A stretch of DNA of 64,000 bases from Deltaproteobacteria bacterium. GTDB taxonomy: Bacteria; SAR324; NAC60-12. Below are positions 46,871 to 57,402 of this stretch, piece after piece. Under the pieces are notes generated by a model. It made no database searches. It was given only the letters and a program-made list of their open reading frames with translations, and was not told the origin of the DNA. Position 1 is the stretch's first letter, and each line of letters begins with the position of its first letter. The stretch covers positions 62,001 through 126,000 of the forward strand of contig NYXK01000080.1 of the NCBI GenBank assembly GCA_002685535.1, in the 5' to 3' direction. Position numbers and translations under genes: made by a program.

Positions 46871-48079
46871 ATGTCGACGAGCCAGGGAGCGCTACCCCCA
46901 CCTCCTGGTGTTGTTGCTGATCTGCGCAATCCCCGCGACGTCCTCAACACGGTTACGTTTGTTGTGCAAGCGTTTTGTCTAGCTGTCGCTACCATATTTG
47001 TTGCTCTGCGGATGTATACAAGATTAATAATCCAGAATTCAACCTTCGGGGAGGACTGTAAGTATCATGTCCCACGGACTTGTTGCACTGTGGAGTAGGC
47101 TGACCTTACAAGGGGTATGTCTGGCTGCTTGGGTAATGTTTTTGGGATACATAGCGGACAACATACTTCGTAAGTCTCTTTGCATTTTACATTACCAGGA
47201 GTGGGCGACTGATCAATATTTGGATGGTTAGTTGGGGTTTTTGGTGGCGGATATAATGTCTGGGAAGTTTCTCGAATCGAATTGAAGGACTTCCTGAAAG
47301 TAAGACACAATGCGCATTTCTTGGGAATTTGAGATTGTTGGCATTGCTGAAAAAGAAATAGGTCAATTACGGAGGTCTTCTCTTTTACGGGCCGACGGCA
47401 TGTCTGATCAAGCTCACACTTCTTCTCTTTACTGCTCGGTTGTTCAAGACCGCCCACAAATCCACGATCGCTGTCAATATCTTCATCTTCGTCGTTTTGG
47501 GCTTCTACGTACCGATGCAATTTGCTAAGATTTTCGTCTGCACTCCAATCCCCGCTTACTGGGATCGAGCACCATATCCTAATGCGACCTGTCTGGACAT
47601 GAGAGTGATATATCTATCGGATACAATCATGAGCACCGTCACAGATCTGGCCGTGCTGATTGTGCCTATACCGTTGGTTTGGGGAGCTAGGATGCCACTG
47701 AGAATGAAATTGAGAGCCATTGGAATGCTCGCGGCAGGAGGTCTTGCGGTGGTGGCCAGTATCACGAGAGTAGTGTTTGTGAGGCAGATATGGGAGACGC
47801 ATAATGGAACGTTGTATGGAGCTGCTTTCAACTTATTCGGGTTGGTGAAAATCAGATATGCTCCAAGTGAGCGAAGATGTGCTTTCAACTTGCTGATATT
47901 CTTACAGAGCGGCGGAGACTTCCATTGGTCTGATCTGCGCTTGCCTCCCCTCGATAAGCATTTTTCTGGCCCACCATGGCGGGCAAAGCGGATCGACAAC
48001 GGCCAGTTCAACCGCGCATGTTGTTGAGCTAGGGATTGTTGAGAACGATCACGGGAACGAATCACAACCGAACAAATGA
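46871..48079 (+). CDS. Pth11/SAT4-type seven-helix membrane protein
   Basis: Five exons: 46,871-47,057; 47,113-47,169; 47,232-47,299; 47,362-47,840; 47,908-48,079. Introns are GT-AG, phases agree, and the product is 320 residues. Seven hydrophobic segments are visible: FVVQAFCLAVATIFVALRMY; VCLAAWVMFLGYIADNIL; YGGLLFYGPTACLIKLTLLL; IAVNIFIFVVLGFYVPMQFA; VTDLAVLIVPIPLVWG; IGMLAAGGLAVVASITRVVF; and TSIGLICACLPSISIFLA. Family marks are R-x-Y-x-R-L after helix 1, the loop C-T-P-I-P-A-Y-W-D, N-A-T-C, T-D-L-A-V-L-I-V-P-I-P and E-x-S-I-G-L-I-C-A-C-L-P. It lies in the rhodopsin-like/SAT4 family that includes Pth11-related GPCR-like proteins. It lacks an N-terminal CFEM domain. The ligand is unknown. 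Confidence 0.85.
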
Positions 48080-48986
48080 TGTCTAAACATGGAGAAAATC
48101 AATGTAACTTACAATCCTTGCCTGGATTGGGCCGAGTCTGCGTGAGGACTATTTGAAGTTCCCAAACAGGCAGAGAAAGATCAATTTTGCGGCGTGAAAG
48201 ACTATTCAGGTTCAGTATCGCCCTTCAGAACGTTTTTGCCGAAGGGTATCTATGAGGCTCTTCTACTGCAGCTTTTACCTGTGTCCCGTCCACCATTTGA
48301 CGGAATGATGGAATGCTCTATGGCAGTATTCGGATTGCGCAATGCGGAAGCGAAAGGCTAGACCATGAAATGTTTGGACGACATGGTATGTCTGTGTGCC
48401 AGCCTGAGGGAGTTGTCTTCATTGTGCATCCCAAAGGCCAAGTGAACTCGACGCAAATTTTCAGCTGAGATATTCAGGAACATTTTTGAATTTGATCTAT
48501 ACAAGTGTGGAAAGTCAATAGAGACACGGGTGGGAGAGTAGAGCTATAACTTGTTAATCACTGAGCTCGACCCTTGGTGAAGATTAATCAGACGAGGATC
48601 GTATCAGTACTGGCCAGAATTCGGGACCGTCATGACATTTGTCTTGATACCAACACCAGCTAGGAACAGGAATACTCAGAACGAACCAAAACAGCAGCCT
48701 CTGCAGGTGGTCTAAAAGGAGGTGAAGTGATCCAAGAAATTCAAGCTTTCGATGTACACGACCTCCTGACTTTGGGCTTTTCACCTTTTCACTACATAAA
48801 CTACCTCGATCCCTGAAATCTGACTTTGCTTGGGAGATTTGCTGCATTCCATTTACAATAATCTTACACTTCAAGACCTGTGTCTACACGTAACCTCACA
48901 CCAAACACCAATGTCCCTCGGCAGATGTTCAGCATATTTACAGCGCTTGTCCACCTGTGATATCGAACATCGCGTATGTCCAATCA
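48080..48986. other. Convergent intergenic region
   Basis: 907 bp between the Pth11-like stop (plus) and the 2EXR stop (minus). A stretch near 48,200-48,300 reads as protein for about 40 codons on the plus strand but matches nothing recognised. Left unannotated. Confidence 0.3.
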
Positions 48987-50087
48987 CTACCGACGCCCAG
49001 GCCATTTCCATTTATCATAGTCCAAACCAGTTTTTGAGTCAAGGACACGGAAACGGAGAGAAGAGTCCTCGAAAACCCACGATCTCATTCTCGCGTGCTC
49101 TCGATAATCATTCATAAACGCACCTTTCAGTTTAGTATCTCTCGCGAAGGTCACCGTTGACATTGGACCTCGGACCGTTTCAAGTCTCGGAACATACTCA
49201 AGACTTGGAATTCTGATCGTTGGCTGCCAGTCCATGGAGTCGACTGAAACATTACGGGGGCGAAAAGTGACGTAGAGACGTTCGAGCGCGTGCTGAGCCC
49301 ATTGTGTGTCTGTTCCAACGACGAGCTCAGGAGGATTCCATTGATCGAGCTTAGGTCGCACACCGCGAATAGGCCGAACGATGGACTTTCGAAGGTCCGT
49401 CCAGCGATGACGAGCAATGAAATTGGCTTCTTTGGGAGAGAACTCAGCTGGTACTCCACTGGTTGGAATCATTCTGTCAGGCTCCGCTTCATTGATCCAC
49501 AGGACACGTAGACCCGTAAAGTATCTGCAGATCAACACAACGTCTTCGGCTCTCAGTAGGCATGGGAGGGAGACTGCCAAGCACTGGACCTTGGGAGGCT
49601 CAACAAGAGGCAGTCTCTTTTCTAGATGCGTGTAGGCTATCCATTCCACCATGCCAATGTCTAGCTCCAGGTAATCGCGGTCATATCTGAATCGAATCGG
49701 GGCAGGCAGGTAGGATTCGAAAACCGGTGTGAATTGTTTAAGACCAGCAACTCTCGCATCGTAGCAGGCTCTGAGCATCCCTGGTCTTGAGTATCGCAGA
49801 CGAATTTGGAAGGGTACGTCTGGAAAGTCGACATTGTCCTCTGACAAGGATGCTGGATATGAGAGGCAAACGACCTGGCAACATGGCTCAGCTAGCTGCC
49901 AAATCATAAGTTGGATCTCCTTCGGCCTAGGGGGTTGACATGTCAGTAGATGCTGTCTCATGTGCGTACTCGGGAAGACTTGCAATCGAGGGAAATGAGG
50001 AAAGCTCTTCAGCTGTTTCGTGAACCACGGACATGATCGGGTGAAGAAGTCGATCCAAGGAGGGTCGAATTTGTAAGGACGGTGCAT
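48987..50087 (-). CDS. 2EXR-domain-related protein, divergent
   Basis: Open frame from ATG 50,087 (MHRPYKFDPPWIDFF) to 48,987, 366 residues. The frame extends further upstream only to a TTG. The 2EXR opening appears split: FPHFPRL, then 24 residues later PKEIQLMIWQLAEPCCQVV. This suggests an intron at that point, but no phase-matching GT-AG pair was found. Later blocks include PGMLRACYDARVAGLKQF, equivalent to the P-x-x-L-x-x-C-x-E-S-R region, and RDYLELDIGMVEWIAY. It is the least typical member of the array and may be annotated with one more intron or a different start. Function unknown. Confidence 0.6.
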   Translation of the reverse strand: MHRPYKFDPPWIDFFTRSCPWFTKQLKSFPHFPRLQVFPSTHMRQHLLTCQPPRPKEIQLMIWQLAEPCCQVVCLSYPASLSEDNVDFPDVPFQIRLRYSRPGMLRACYDARVAGLKQFTPVFESYLPAPIRFRYDRDYLELDIGMVEWIAYTHLEKRLPLVEPPKVQCLAVSLPCLLRAEDVVLICRYFTGLRVLWINEAEPDRMIPTSGVPAEFSPKEANFIARHRWTDLRKSIVRPIRGVRPKLDQWNPPELVVGTDTQWAQHALERLYVTFRPRNVSVDSMDWQPTIRIPSLEYVPRLETVRGPMSTVTFARDTKLKGAFMNDYREHARMRSWVFEDSSLRFRVLDSKTGLDYDKWKWPGRR

Positions 50088-51254
50088 GATTACCGACGGT
50101 GGATATCTGGAGTTGCGGACGAGATGCAGAAGATAGGTGAATGGTGCTTCCAAACGAGACTCTGTAAACACAGTTAGCAACCGGTCGTATGACGCAATTG
50201 TTGTTTGTTTACATGCGCCGCGCTCTACCTCGTGGCAAGATCTTGAAAAAGCCGCCTGAGTGCCTGGGTGCGAAGCTGGCGTCCGAGGGATCGACGATTG
50301 AAGAGATAAATCAGTACGGTTCCTTTTTTAGAGCTCGTAGTCGAGAATTTCGAACAAGAGTCGAAGGTGCTGAGAGAAAAGATGCGGCTTGGTGCGAGAT
50401 TGGTGAAGATATGATATCACTCGATAAGGCATCAACATCCAAGCAGGCGCTTATTAGCACAACTACCTCTAACTGCCCGCCGAAGTGAATTTAGATATTC
50501 AACATTCGACGTGATTATTGCAGTCTCACTTTGTCAACAAGGATCAGGAGAGCCCGGCAGCATGAATGTACCGTGCCGAGAAGGAAATGCAGCTGGCCAC
50601 GTGACTTGTCCACCACAAATCGACTCGGAGAATCTACCAACAGTAACATCGATGGAGTTATGTAACGACCGTGAATACGAGACGTGTAAATCCATCTAAA
50701 TTAAATTAGTTTCGAATTGATCATGCAAACCTAAGTTGCGAGAGCAATGTGTAGCAGGCGTGGAGTACCCGCAGCTGCCCTTGCCAGGAGAACTGCATTC
50801 ATTCGACTGCACCTGCTACACAATATTCTGGTCTCAACTAACAAGATCACATCGGACAATGATACCACTGCAAACTATCTTCTCCATATATATCAACACC
50901 GTCTAGTCCGTCGATCACTTTCCGGGGACCACCCAGCTTCTGGTGCATCCCCACTTTCGCTTATCAGAAAAGAAAACAACATTGTCGTTGGAGGCATAAT
51001 TCAAGTTGGCGATACAAGAACGCCCAGAATCACTGTTCGGCATTTGGATTCTTCTGGTATGTATATCCTGCTTCAAATGGTAGAGTGGAGAATTTCATTC
51101 CATTTTGTAGAGCTGTCGTAGTTGGTCCTAGAAAGCTCCCACGCCATGCATCTTTCCTAGCAACGTTGCTGATGCCTTCGCTGGAAACCACCAGCGTATG
51201 TATGAATTTGAACTCGGAACTCAAGTCGGAATACCATTCTTGATTGCGCTACCC
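50088..51254. other. Intergenic
   Basis: 1.2 kb between two 2EXR genes. Plus-strand frames at 50,189-50,488 and 50,747-51,121 begin with ATG but resemble nothing recognised and lack supporting context. Confidence 0.35.
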
Positions 51255-52286
51255 TCATTCCTGAATGCAACATAGAAGTTTGGTCTTGCTAATTGTCGCA
51301 ATCTGCTGCCTCTCTGCACACGGAAAGGTGATCAGCGCCTCGATGCCTGTGAGTTTGCGAGAGTCTTGACCGGAGGCTTTGTGATCTACCTAAAGTATCA
51401 GCAGGAATTTCAGGATAGGAATTGTGAGCATTCTTACCTCAACACACTCACCAAGCCAAGCTTCAACACCGAGCCCATTCGTGAACATCACCTCCGTCTT
51501 GGTCTTTCTCAGTCGCTGCAGCTCCTTACCCTCCTCAATAGCCATAATGTGGTTGTCCGTATCTGCCTTTCGGAAAGTCTCCTCCCGCTCATTTTCGCTC
51601 ATATCCTCCAGCTCAGCAGCCAGTCTAGCTCTAGCCTCCTCGGCAGCAGCCAAGATAGCAGCCTGCTTGAGCTGCAGCTTCGCAGTTAGCTCGACTTTAG
51701 CTTCCACCAGCTTGCGCTGCCAGACCCCCTGCATCCATGCTCGGAGTTGATTGTCGTTACCGGCAGTCTTCCATGGTAGAACAAGGAGTCGCAGATTGTA
51801 GAAGCCGGCAACATCTTCTGAGGTATAGAGGTACATATCGTTTCCAGCCACGATGAGGGTTTGTAGATTGGCGTGCATGAGTATGAGCTCTTGGTGAGCG
51901 AGGAACTGGTCCTTGACATCGGGGGGATCGACGAAGGTGTTGAAGGTACAGGCGCCATCGGGACCATCGATCAGTAGCGTGTCAATGCAGAAGCTGAATG
52001 GAATTGGGTGGGGCAGACGGTGGCCGAAGGTCCAGTGGTACATCTTCTTGGCTTCATTGCGGGACTCGCGGCAGACAGAGAGGATGGCTGGAAGAGTGTA
52101 GACAGCACGGACACGATAGACCCATTCTTGTGCGCCATTGACTGTAGCCCAGGTGCTGGCATCCTTGATGGTCACTATTCGACCTTCGGTGGAATTGCGC
52201 CAGATCTTGCGGCGGATCTCGAGTGGGAGCTTGCGGAAGAGGGTGAACCTGTCGAGCAAGGTGAGGAACTCGAATGTGTAGTCCAT
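51255..52286 (-). CDS. 2EXR-domain protein with coiled-coil segment
   Basis: Two exons, 51,438-52,286 and 51,255-51,389, with a 48-bp intron (GTAAGA...TTTAG, phase 0). The protein is 327 residues. The start at 52,286 (MDYTFEFLTLLDRF) was chosen because the longer frame opens only with TTG. The domain opens FTLFRKLPLEIRRKIWRNST. The middle block LPAILSVCRESRNEAKKMYH is the clearest E-S-R block in the window, followed by CIDTLLIDGPDG. Residues about 195-265 are Ala/Glu/Lys-rich (AAILAAAEEARARLAAELED) and probably form a coiled coil. The last exon encodes VDHKASGQDSRKLTGIEALI and a Cys pair near the end. Function unknown. Confidence 0.75.
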
Positions 52287-54152
52287 GGTCTTTCTCTCAA
52301 GGTTGTTTGCAGCTCGTGTGAGGTTGATGGGTTTCAAAGTCGAGATTGTTTATGTTTGAGGGAGAGCACGTGGTGGCATCGGCCGAAGGAAAATCTCGGC
52401 TCCCGCCAAGCCCAACTCTCTAGCGACGTCAACCTCACAACAACAAAAAAGGCACAAATTGACAGCTCGACAAGCAATACGATCAAGCTTTTCTACGGAC
52501 GATGGAAGATGAGACAGAGTGGCCTCGATAATGAGAGACAAAAAGTGGTGAATCTTCACGATAGTGTGGCAGGTCAAAGTATGATGGTAACATTCCTCCG
52601 GAGGTCGAGCGGTTGTCGAACCAAAGTGGGAGTCGCACTGGGCACCCACAGTAGCGCAACGATGCAGAGGTGAATTGGTCTCGGAACAGATTGAAGAAGA
52701 AATTTAAACAGGTGAAAAATGTATTGCAGGTTATACCAAAGCGGTCAGCAATTGATGTTTGTTGGAGGTGCCGCAAAGCCGTCGCAATAGCAGCAAGATG
52801 AGCGAAGAGAGAAGTTTTCCAGAGGAAAGCAAAGACCGGCAAGAAGGGAAGCGCAAGGGAAAAAAAAAAAAAGGAATGATGGAGTAATCAAGGATTGCAT
52901 CGCAGCAAAATGATGCTACAATGTCAATTCTCAAGTTAAGGTACCCAACTGACGGATGCCCGTGTTGTTCAATCCTCGCTTAATCTAAGCCCCACATTTT
53001 GCTCCAAAACAGTGGGAAAAAATCACGATTGATAATTCTCGATCAGATGCAAATCAGAGTAGCCGCAAGAAATTGCAAAACTTTCACATCTACATTGGAA
53101 GGATCAGTCCCATGTAGACGCTTAGTACAAAGGCCGAACCTCTGTTTATAATCAGCCCAACAACCTTGGGAGCTGTTAGTCGCACCTCAGGCGGGTTGAA
53201 AGAACTATGAAACCCTCTTGCCTTGGCTCGACTCTACTAAATCTCGAACTGAAATCGCTTTTTTTCCTAGATATAGATTATAATTAGGTTGCAGCTCGTA
53301 CAGAACCGAGCTTCGACCTGACGAGGATTTCGGGTTTGCCGGTCAAGCTCCCGTCTACACAAGCTGGCAAGACCTCCGATGCTAAGAGTCAAGATTTTTT
53401 GAGGATATGAAGATGGGGTTATACGATTCATAAAGTCATGGCGTTTCGTCATATAATACATCCTGGGTCTGCTTGTCCGACCGTTATCTCGTATCACCAA
53501 CCCTGCTCAGCACCTAGAATTTGCCCAAGGTGAGTACAAAAGCTACTGAGAGTCTCTATGATTTTCTTTCAATTAGATGTGATACTCGGATAGCTATCTC
53601 GTTCGTGAAAAGCCAAACAACCTTTTGGGACATCACGAGTTCACCTTTGGCGCTTTTGCGGGGACGCACAATCGAACTCAGCAAGCCACTTTCGACCTTC
53701 AAGTTACAGTGATAGATACAAAGTCGCGAGTGCTGGACTCTTGTGAAATATGGGGAACAATTTGGTGTATCTACAAAGTTACCGCGACGAGCTTTGGGCA
53801 TGGACTCATTATCTCAGCAGCTGGTCCCGCCATCGCTTCCGGGAAGCTGCCACTCTAGCCCTGGAACCAAGAGCTATAGGGAACAAGACGTGCTTGTTGA
53901 AGGAAAGATATGATGTCTCTCTACAATGAATGTCATTGCAGCACAACGGGGAAGATATCAAGGTCTGGGCCGAAGATACGGACGATAAGCACAGGACGAC
54001 GACGCAACAGCGCACACAGCAGCAGTCACGGATTTAAGCAAACACGCGGCGAAATCAAGGACGAGAGAACCATCTCATTCATCTATCCATCTGTCCATCC
54101 ACCCATCCTACTACCCAAGCTCACTCCTCCCATCTCTGACTTCCCACCACAA
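52287..54152. other. Intergenic, 1.9 kb
   Basis: No gene recognised. It contains an A-rich run of twelve near 52,860 and long frames on both strands without family resemblance. It is the promoter side of the 2EXR gene at 51,255 and the 3' side of the small gene at 54,153. Confidence 0.35.
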
Positions 54153-54606
54153 CTACTTCCTCAACATCCTCTCACCCCCGATAACACCGACCCCCTTTCC
54201 TCCCAACCCCTTCCTCTCTCCCCCAACAGCCCCAAACTTCCCACTCCAGCTTCCCCCTCCATACTCCAGTGTTGAACCAGAGAGCAGACTTCTGTTGCGG
54301 TCGAAGACGCGCTTCTTGGCGGCCAGGGCGCTGGCGACGGTGCTGGTGGTGGTGGTGGTGGCAGGCTCGAAGGCCGCCGTAAGGCGGATGAGAGCGTCGA
54401 AGCTTACTCGGCGGACGGGACGAGGAGAGACAATCTCTGAGACGGGAGACTGTGGGTTTGGTCTGTTAGTTTGGAGGACGACTTGAAGTTATTGGGAAGG
54501 GAGAAGGTGATGGGATGGGGAGGAGACTTACGGAGGAGAGGACTGGAGAGCCGATGATTGCAGCGTCGTTCTTGAGAAGGTTGAGGAGAGATGGTGACGA
54601 TGCCAT
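54153..54606 (-). CDS. Small protein of unknown function with RVxF-like motif
   Basis: Two exons, 54,532-54,606 and 54,153-54,449, with an 82-bp intron (GTAAGT...CACAG, phase 0). The protein is 123 residues. It opens MASSPSLLNLLKNDAAIIGS. Exon 2 begins SPVSEIVSPRPVRRVSFDAL, followed by a five-Thr run from a GGT/ACC repeat, AAKKRVFDRNRSLLSGSTLE, and a Gly-rich tail ending GGERMLRK. VRRVSF fits both a PKA-type site (RRxS) and the PP1-docking pattern R/K-V-x-F. No family was recognised. Confidence rests on the clean intron, the codon-like composition and the strong basic and serine motifs. It could be a small regulatory protein. Confidence 0.6.
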
Positions 54607-55512
54607 TCTGATGATTGGATGGTTGTTATTTGTTGAGAAATGGGAATTGGATGCTTGAGTTGGGTTGAAAGACGAGGCTGAGAATCTAGGATTAAGGCGG
54701 GCTGTGGGACTGGGGTTCGCTTGCTTAAGGGATTATCTCGTACATATCAATTCACCTTCACTTTTGGTGCTCCTGGACTTCAGATATCAATTCACTATCG
54801 ACTGGTAAGTATCTGCCAGACTGTCATTATCATGTAGCTCTTGATTCTGAAAGTCACTACTGATGGAGCTGAGATGACGTGTTCCATAGCAACAAACCAC
54901 GCGCGAAGTCTTCAATGTACTCTATTCTCCCTTATACATGGGCTAGCACTTTGTCCGAGGATTGATTAATCAAGTCTTCCAAAAATTTAGCTCTGCACTT
55001 TATGCGGTCTGGTATCTGCTTACCGAGCTGGCCATAAGCTGCGCCATTTCAGCATCACCGATAAATCCAATAGCGGGTGTTTGTGCCGCTGAGTTGCCTT
55101 CTTTGAACCAAGCCGGCACATGTTTCAATAACATTTCCCTGCCCCAGCTGTCAATGGATGCTGTTGCGCAGATCCTGAGCCTCTTCACATTCAAAAAATT
55201 ACCAGCGAAAGACATCGCCCAGCCTCAGCCTGCCTAACCCCGTGGCGAAGCTAGGCTCTACAAAGTCTCGAGTAGACGTAGGAAGGCTAGCGAGATGCCG
55301 AATCTTATAAGGCTAAGGCAGGCTGAGGCGATAAGATAATAGGCAAAAGAAGTCTCGCAAGGCTAAAAGATAGTAGATCAAAATCGCAATTTCCGAAAGT
55401 CAGGAACCCCTAAAAGCTCTTTTAACTCCGAAAATTCCCTTGTCTACCTACTCGATCACAGCCTTAGCCTGCATTAGCTCTCAGATAGGAGAAGGCAGAG
55501 TTAAGCTCTCAG
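54607..55512. other. Intergenic with short imperfect repeats
   Basis: No gene recognised. From about 55,240 to 55,560 the sequence is rich in AGGCT/GGCTAGG-type words and contains an imperfect duplication of an AGCTCTCAG...GGCAG unit near 55,476 and 55,504. It looks like a degraded repeat. A 91-codon plus-strand frame at 54,962-55,237 has no recognised similarity. Confidence 0.35.
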
Positions 55513-56044
55513 TCAGGAGTAGGCAGGCTCGGCTAGGCTGGCCAGGGCTGAGCTTGGGCTGGGCGAAGTTGTTGGCTGAAAATTACACACGGTATGCCTG
55601 ACGAGCCAGAGGCTACTAGGCTTTTCCGCTCTGAAGACAATAGAGCGAAGATGCGTCTGCAATCGAGATAATCCCTCGGCTGGCCAGTTCAACGAGTCTT
55701 TAGAAATCTTAACGCTGATGAAGAAGCCAACGAGCACGTCACTGGAAGGATATATCAAGGTATCGGCCTCCCAGTTGATGTAGATAGATATTGGGTGGTT
55801 GAGCTTTCTCATGGAGAACACGTTGAATTGTTTCGAAGCGACGTCTCTCGCCTCCTTGTATACTTGCAAGATAGCTGGGGCTCTTGCTCTTCAGATTATT
55901 CTTACTACTGCTACTTTGGTGTATTCGAAGTTCGTTCGTTGCGAAGGGAAAGGAGCCCGGGTGGCAAGTCGCGCTGAAAACTCCGAGGTTGCGACTAGCG
56001 CGCCAAGTCTCGCTTAATTTTGGGAAGTGAATGTCAATAATCAC
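55513..56044 (-). pseudogene. 2EXR-domain gene fragment, degraded
   Basis: The minus strand has HFPKLSETWRASRN, a shortened domain start, near 56,020. RARAPAILQVYKEARDVASK lies at about 55,890-55,840, and HPISIYINWEADTLIYPSSD near 55,780. The last two are the E-x-R and Y-I/F-N-x-x-x-D-x-L-x-Y/F blocks of 2EXR. The blocks lie in different frames, and a TGA precedes the second block, so no complete protein can be drawn. The adjacent AGGCT-rich repeat on its 3' side may mark the event that truncated it. Confidence 0.55.
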
Positions 56045-56564
56045 TAGATAAGAGTAATAGTTCGTTAGAGGTGCCTAATCTACTTTCACATAATCATGCG
56101 TCGTGGTGTTCACCTATATTCCACGCTTCTATTCAGCGTCCATGCATTCAAACACTCCGCTACGCTGTTGCAGCGGAAAGTCGTGTCATTAGGGTCGAGC
56201 GGACAGAAATGACGATCTTCAGCTTAATATCGTACACCAATAGTTGGGCATCGTTGCTTCGACTTCCGTTCCGTCAGGTTGGATTGCAAACAGGCTTGAC
56301 GAGCAGATCAAAATGTCAAAGCCAAGTAGGTTTGTGAAGTTGTTGTGGCTGATGTTTATCTACATCCTCAAAGTTCCTGACTCCAAACCTCCCGGCTTCT
56401 GATCATCGTTATCTTAGATATCTGTTATTAGACTTCCCTGAACACTACATCTTGTCTCCTCACGCCCTTCCAGTTATCCGCGCTCGTACCGGCATTGATC
56501 GTCGAGGGAACTGTTAGATGTTCAGCGATCTGCGTTTAATGCCTGGCTGGTCACTTCGACATAC
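56045..56564. other. Intergenic
   Basis: 520 bp between two 2EXR loci on the same strand. Nothing recognised. Confidence 0.3.
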
Positions 56565-57402
56565 TCAGTGATCTGGGTATCTCGGCCTCATTACACCCTC
56601 AGTGACGATCTCTACCTCACTTGCTTCCCAATACTTTCCACGATCAACTCCGCAGAAGATCATCTGTCGATGAAGAGTGACCAAGTCTCTCAGCTCCTGC
56701 CGGTCGAGGGATGTTACTGATGTTGGTGCAGTCTTAGCCCAGTACATCCGAGGCTCGATGACGAGCAACTTCTTCAACCTTGGAAAGTCCATTGCTGCTT
56801 GGATCGCCGTGCAGACCAACGCACGAGAGTCGTAGGTGGATGTGGGAGCAGGAAGAGCGAGATTTCGAACTGGGTCGAACTCGATCTGAGCCACTCCAGT
56901 CATCTGGGCAACGGTTACGAATGTGGTCCAGACCGTCGTACTGAAGCAGGCCAGCACGTCGACTTTGAAGTCAATGTAAACTGAAAAACTGTCAGTGTGA
57001 ATATCTGAAAAGCCAGTCTGAAGATCTAGGTGTCGAGTCCTTGGCAGCCAAGAATAGTCTTCGCTTAGGAAAACAAGATAGATCGAAAGACCAACCTGGG
57101 TGTACAAGCACATTCTCGAATACCAAGCGGTACTTTCTCTTGACGAGTGCTCGAGACTCCCTGTTGACTGATAGGAGCACCGGTGGAGCATTGAAGCATC
57201 CAATTGAGGACTGAAGAAGTGCCAAATGGCTTGCTGCTAGTTCAGTGCTGGTTGCCGGAACATTTCTCTGAACGATCTCTATCATTCTTGGTCCAGGAAC
57301 ATAATAGCTCATGATGTCATCTCGGAGTTCCAATGGTAAATTTGGAAACTTTGGGAAGCTTGTTGGAGACTGTAGCTCCGAGATCGAATCTTCGGACGCC
57401 AT
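56565..57402 (-). CDS. 2EXR-domain protein
   Basis: Two exons, 57,096-57,402 and 56,565-56,980, with a 115-bp intron (GTTGGT...TTCAG, phase 1). The protein is 240 residues. The start MASEDSISELQS at 57,402 is preferred over an upstream non-ATG extension. The domain opens FPKFPNLPLELRDDIMSYYV. The middle block is NAPPVLLSVNRESRALVKRK. Splicing joins VLVHPV to YIDFKVDVLACFSTTVW, restoring the Y-x-D/N-F-x-x-D-x-L block, which supports the intron. The C-terminal part ends EIVTEGVMRPRYPDH. Function unknown. Confidence 0.75.

Noticed and set aside
30445-48079. A secondary-metabolite gene cluster (LaeA-like methyltransferase, FAD monooxygenase, acetyltransferase)
   Set aside because: No polyketide synthase, peptide synthetase, terpene cyclase or pathway transporter is present, and housekeeping genes separate the enzymes.
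49930-50010. An intron joining FPRL to PKEIQLMIW in the 48,987 2EXR gene
   Set aside because: The protein pattern suggests it, but the GT donors available have phases that do not match the TAG acceptor, so it was not built into the model.
50189-50488. A plus-strand ORF of 99 codons just upstream of a minus-strand 2EXR gene
   Set aside because: No recognisable domain or splice structure. It lies where the neighbouring gene's promoter is expected.
50747-51121. A plus-strand ORF of 124 codons
   Set aside because: No family resemblance and no clear context. It may be chance or the relic of something unrecognisable.
54962-55237. A 91-codon plus-strand ORF, also open antisense
   Set aside because: Both strands are open over the same stretch and neither resembles a known family. 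Adjacent repeat-like sequence makes it unreliable.
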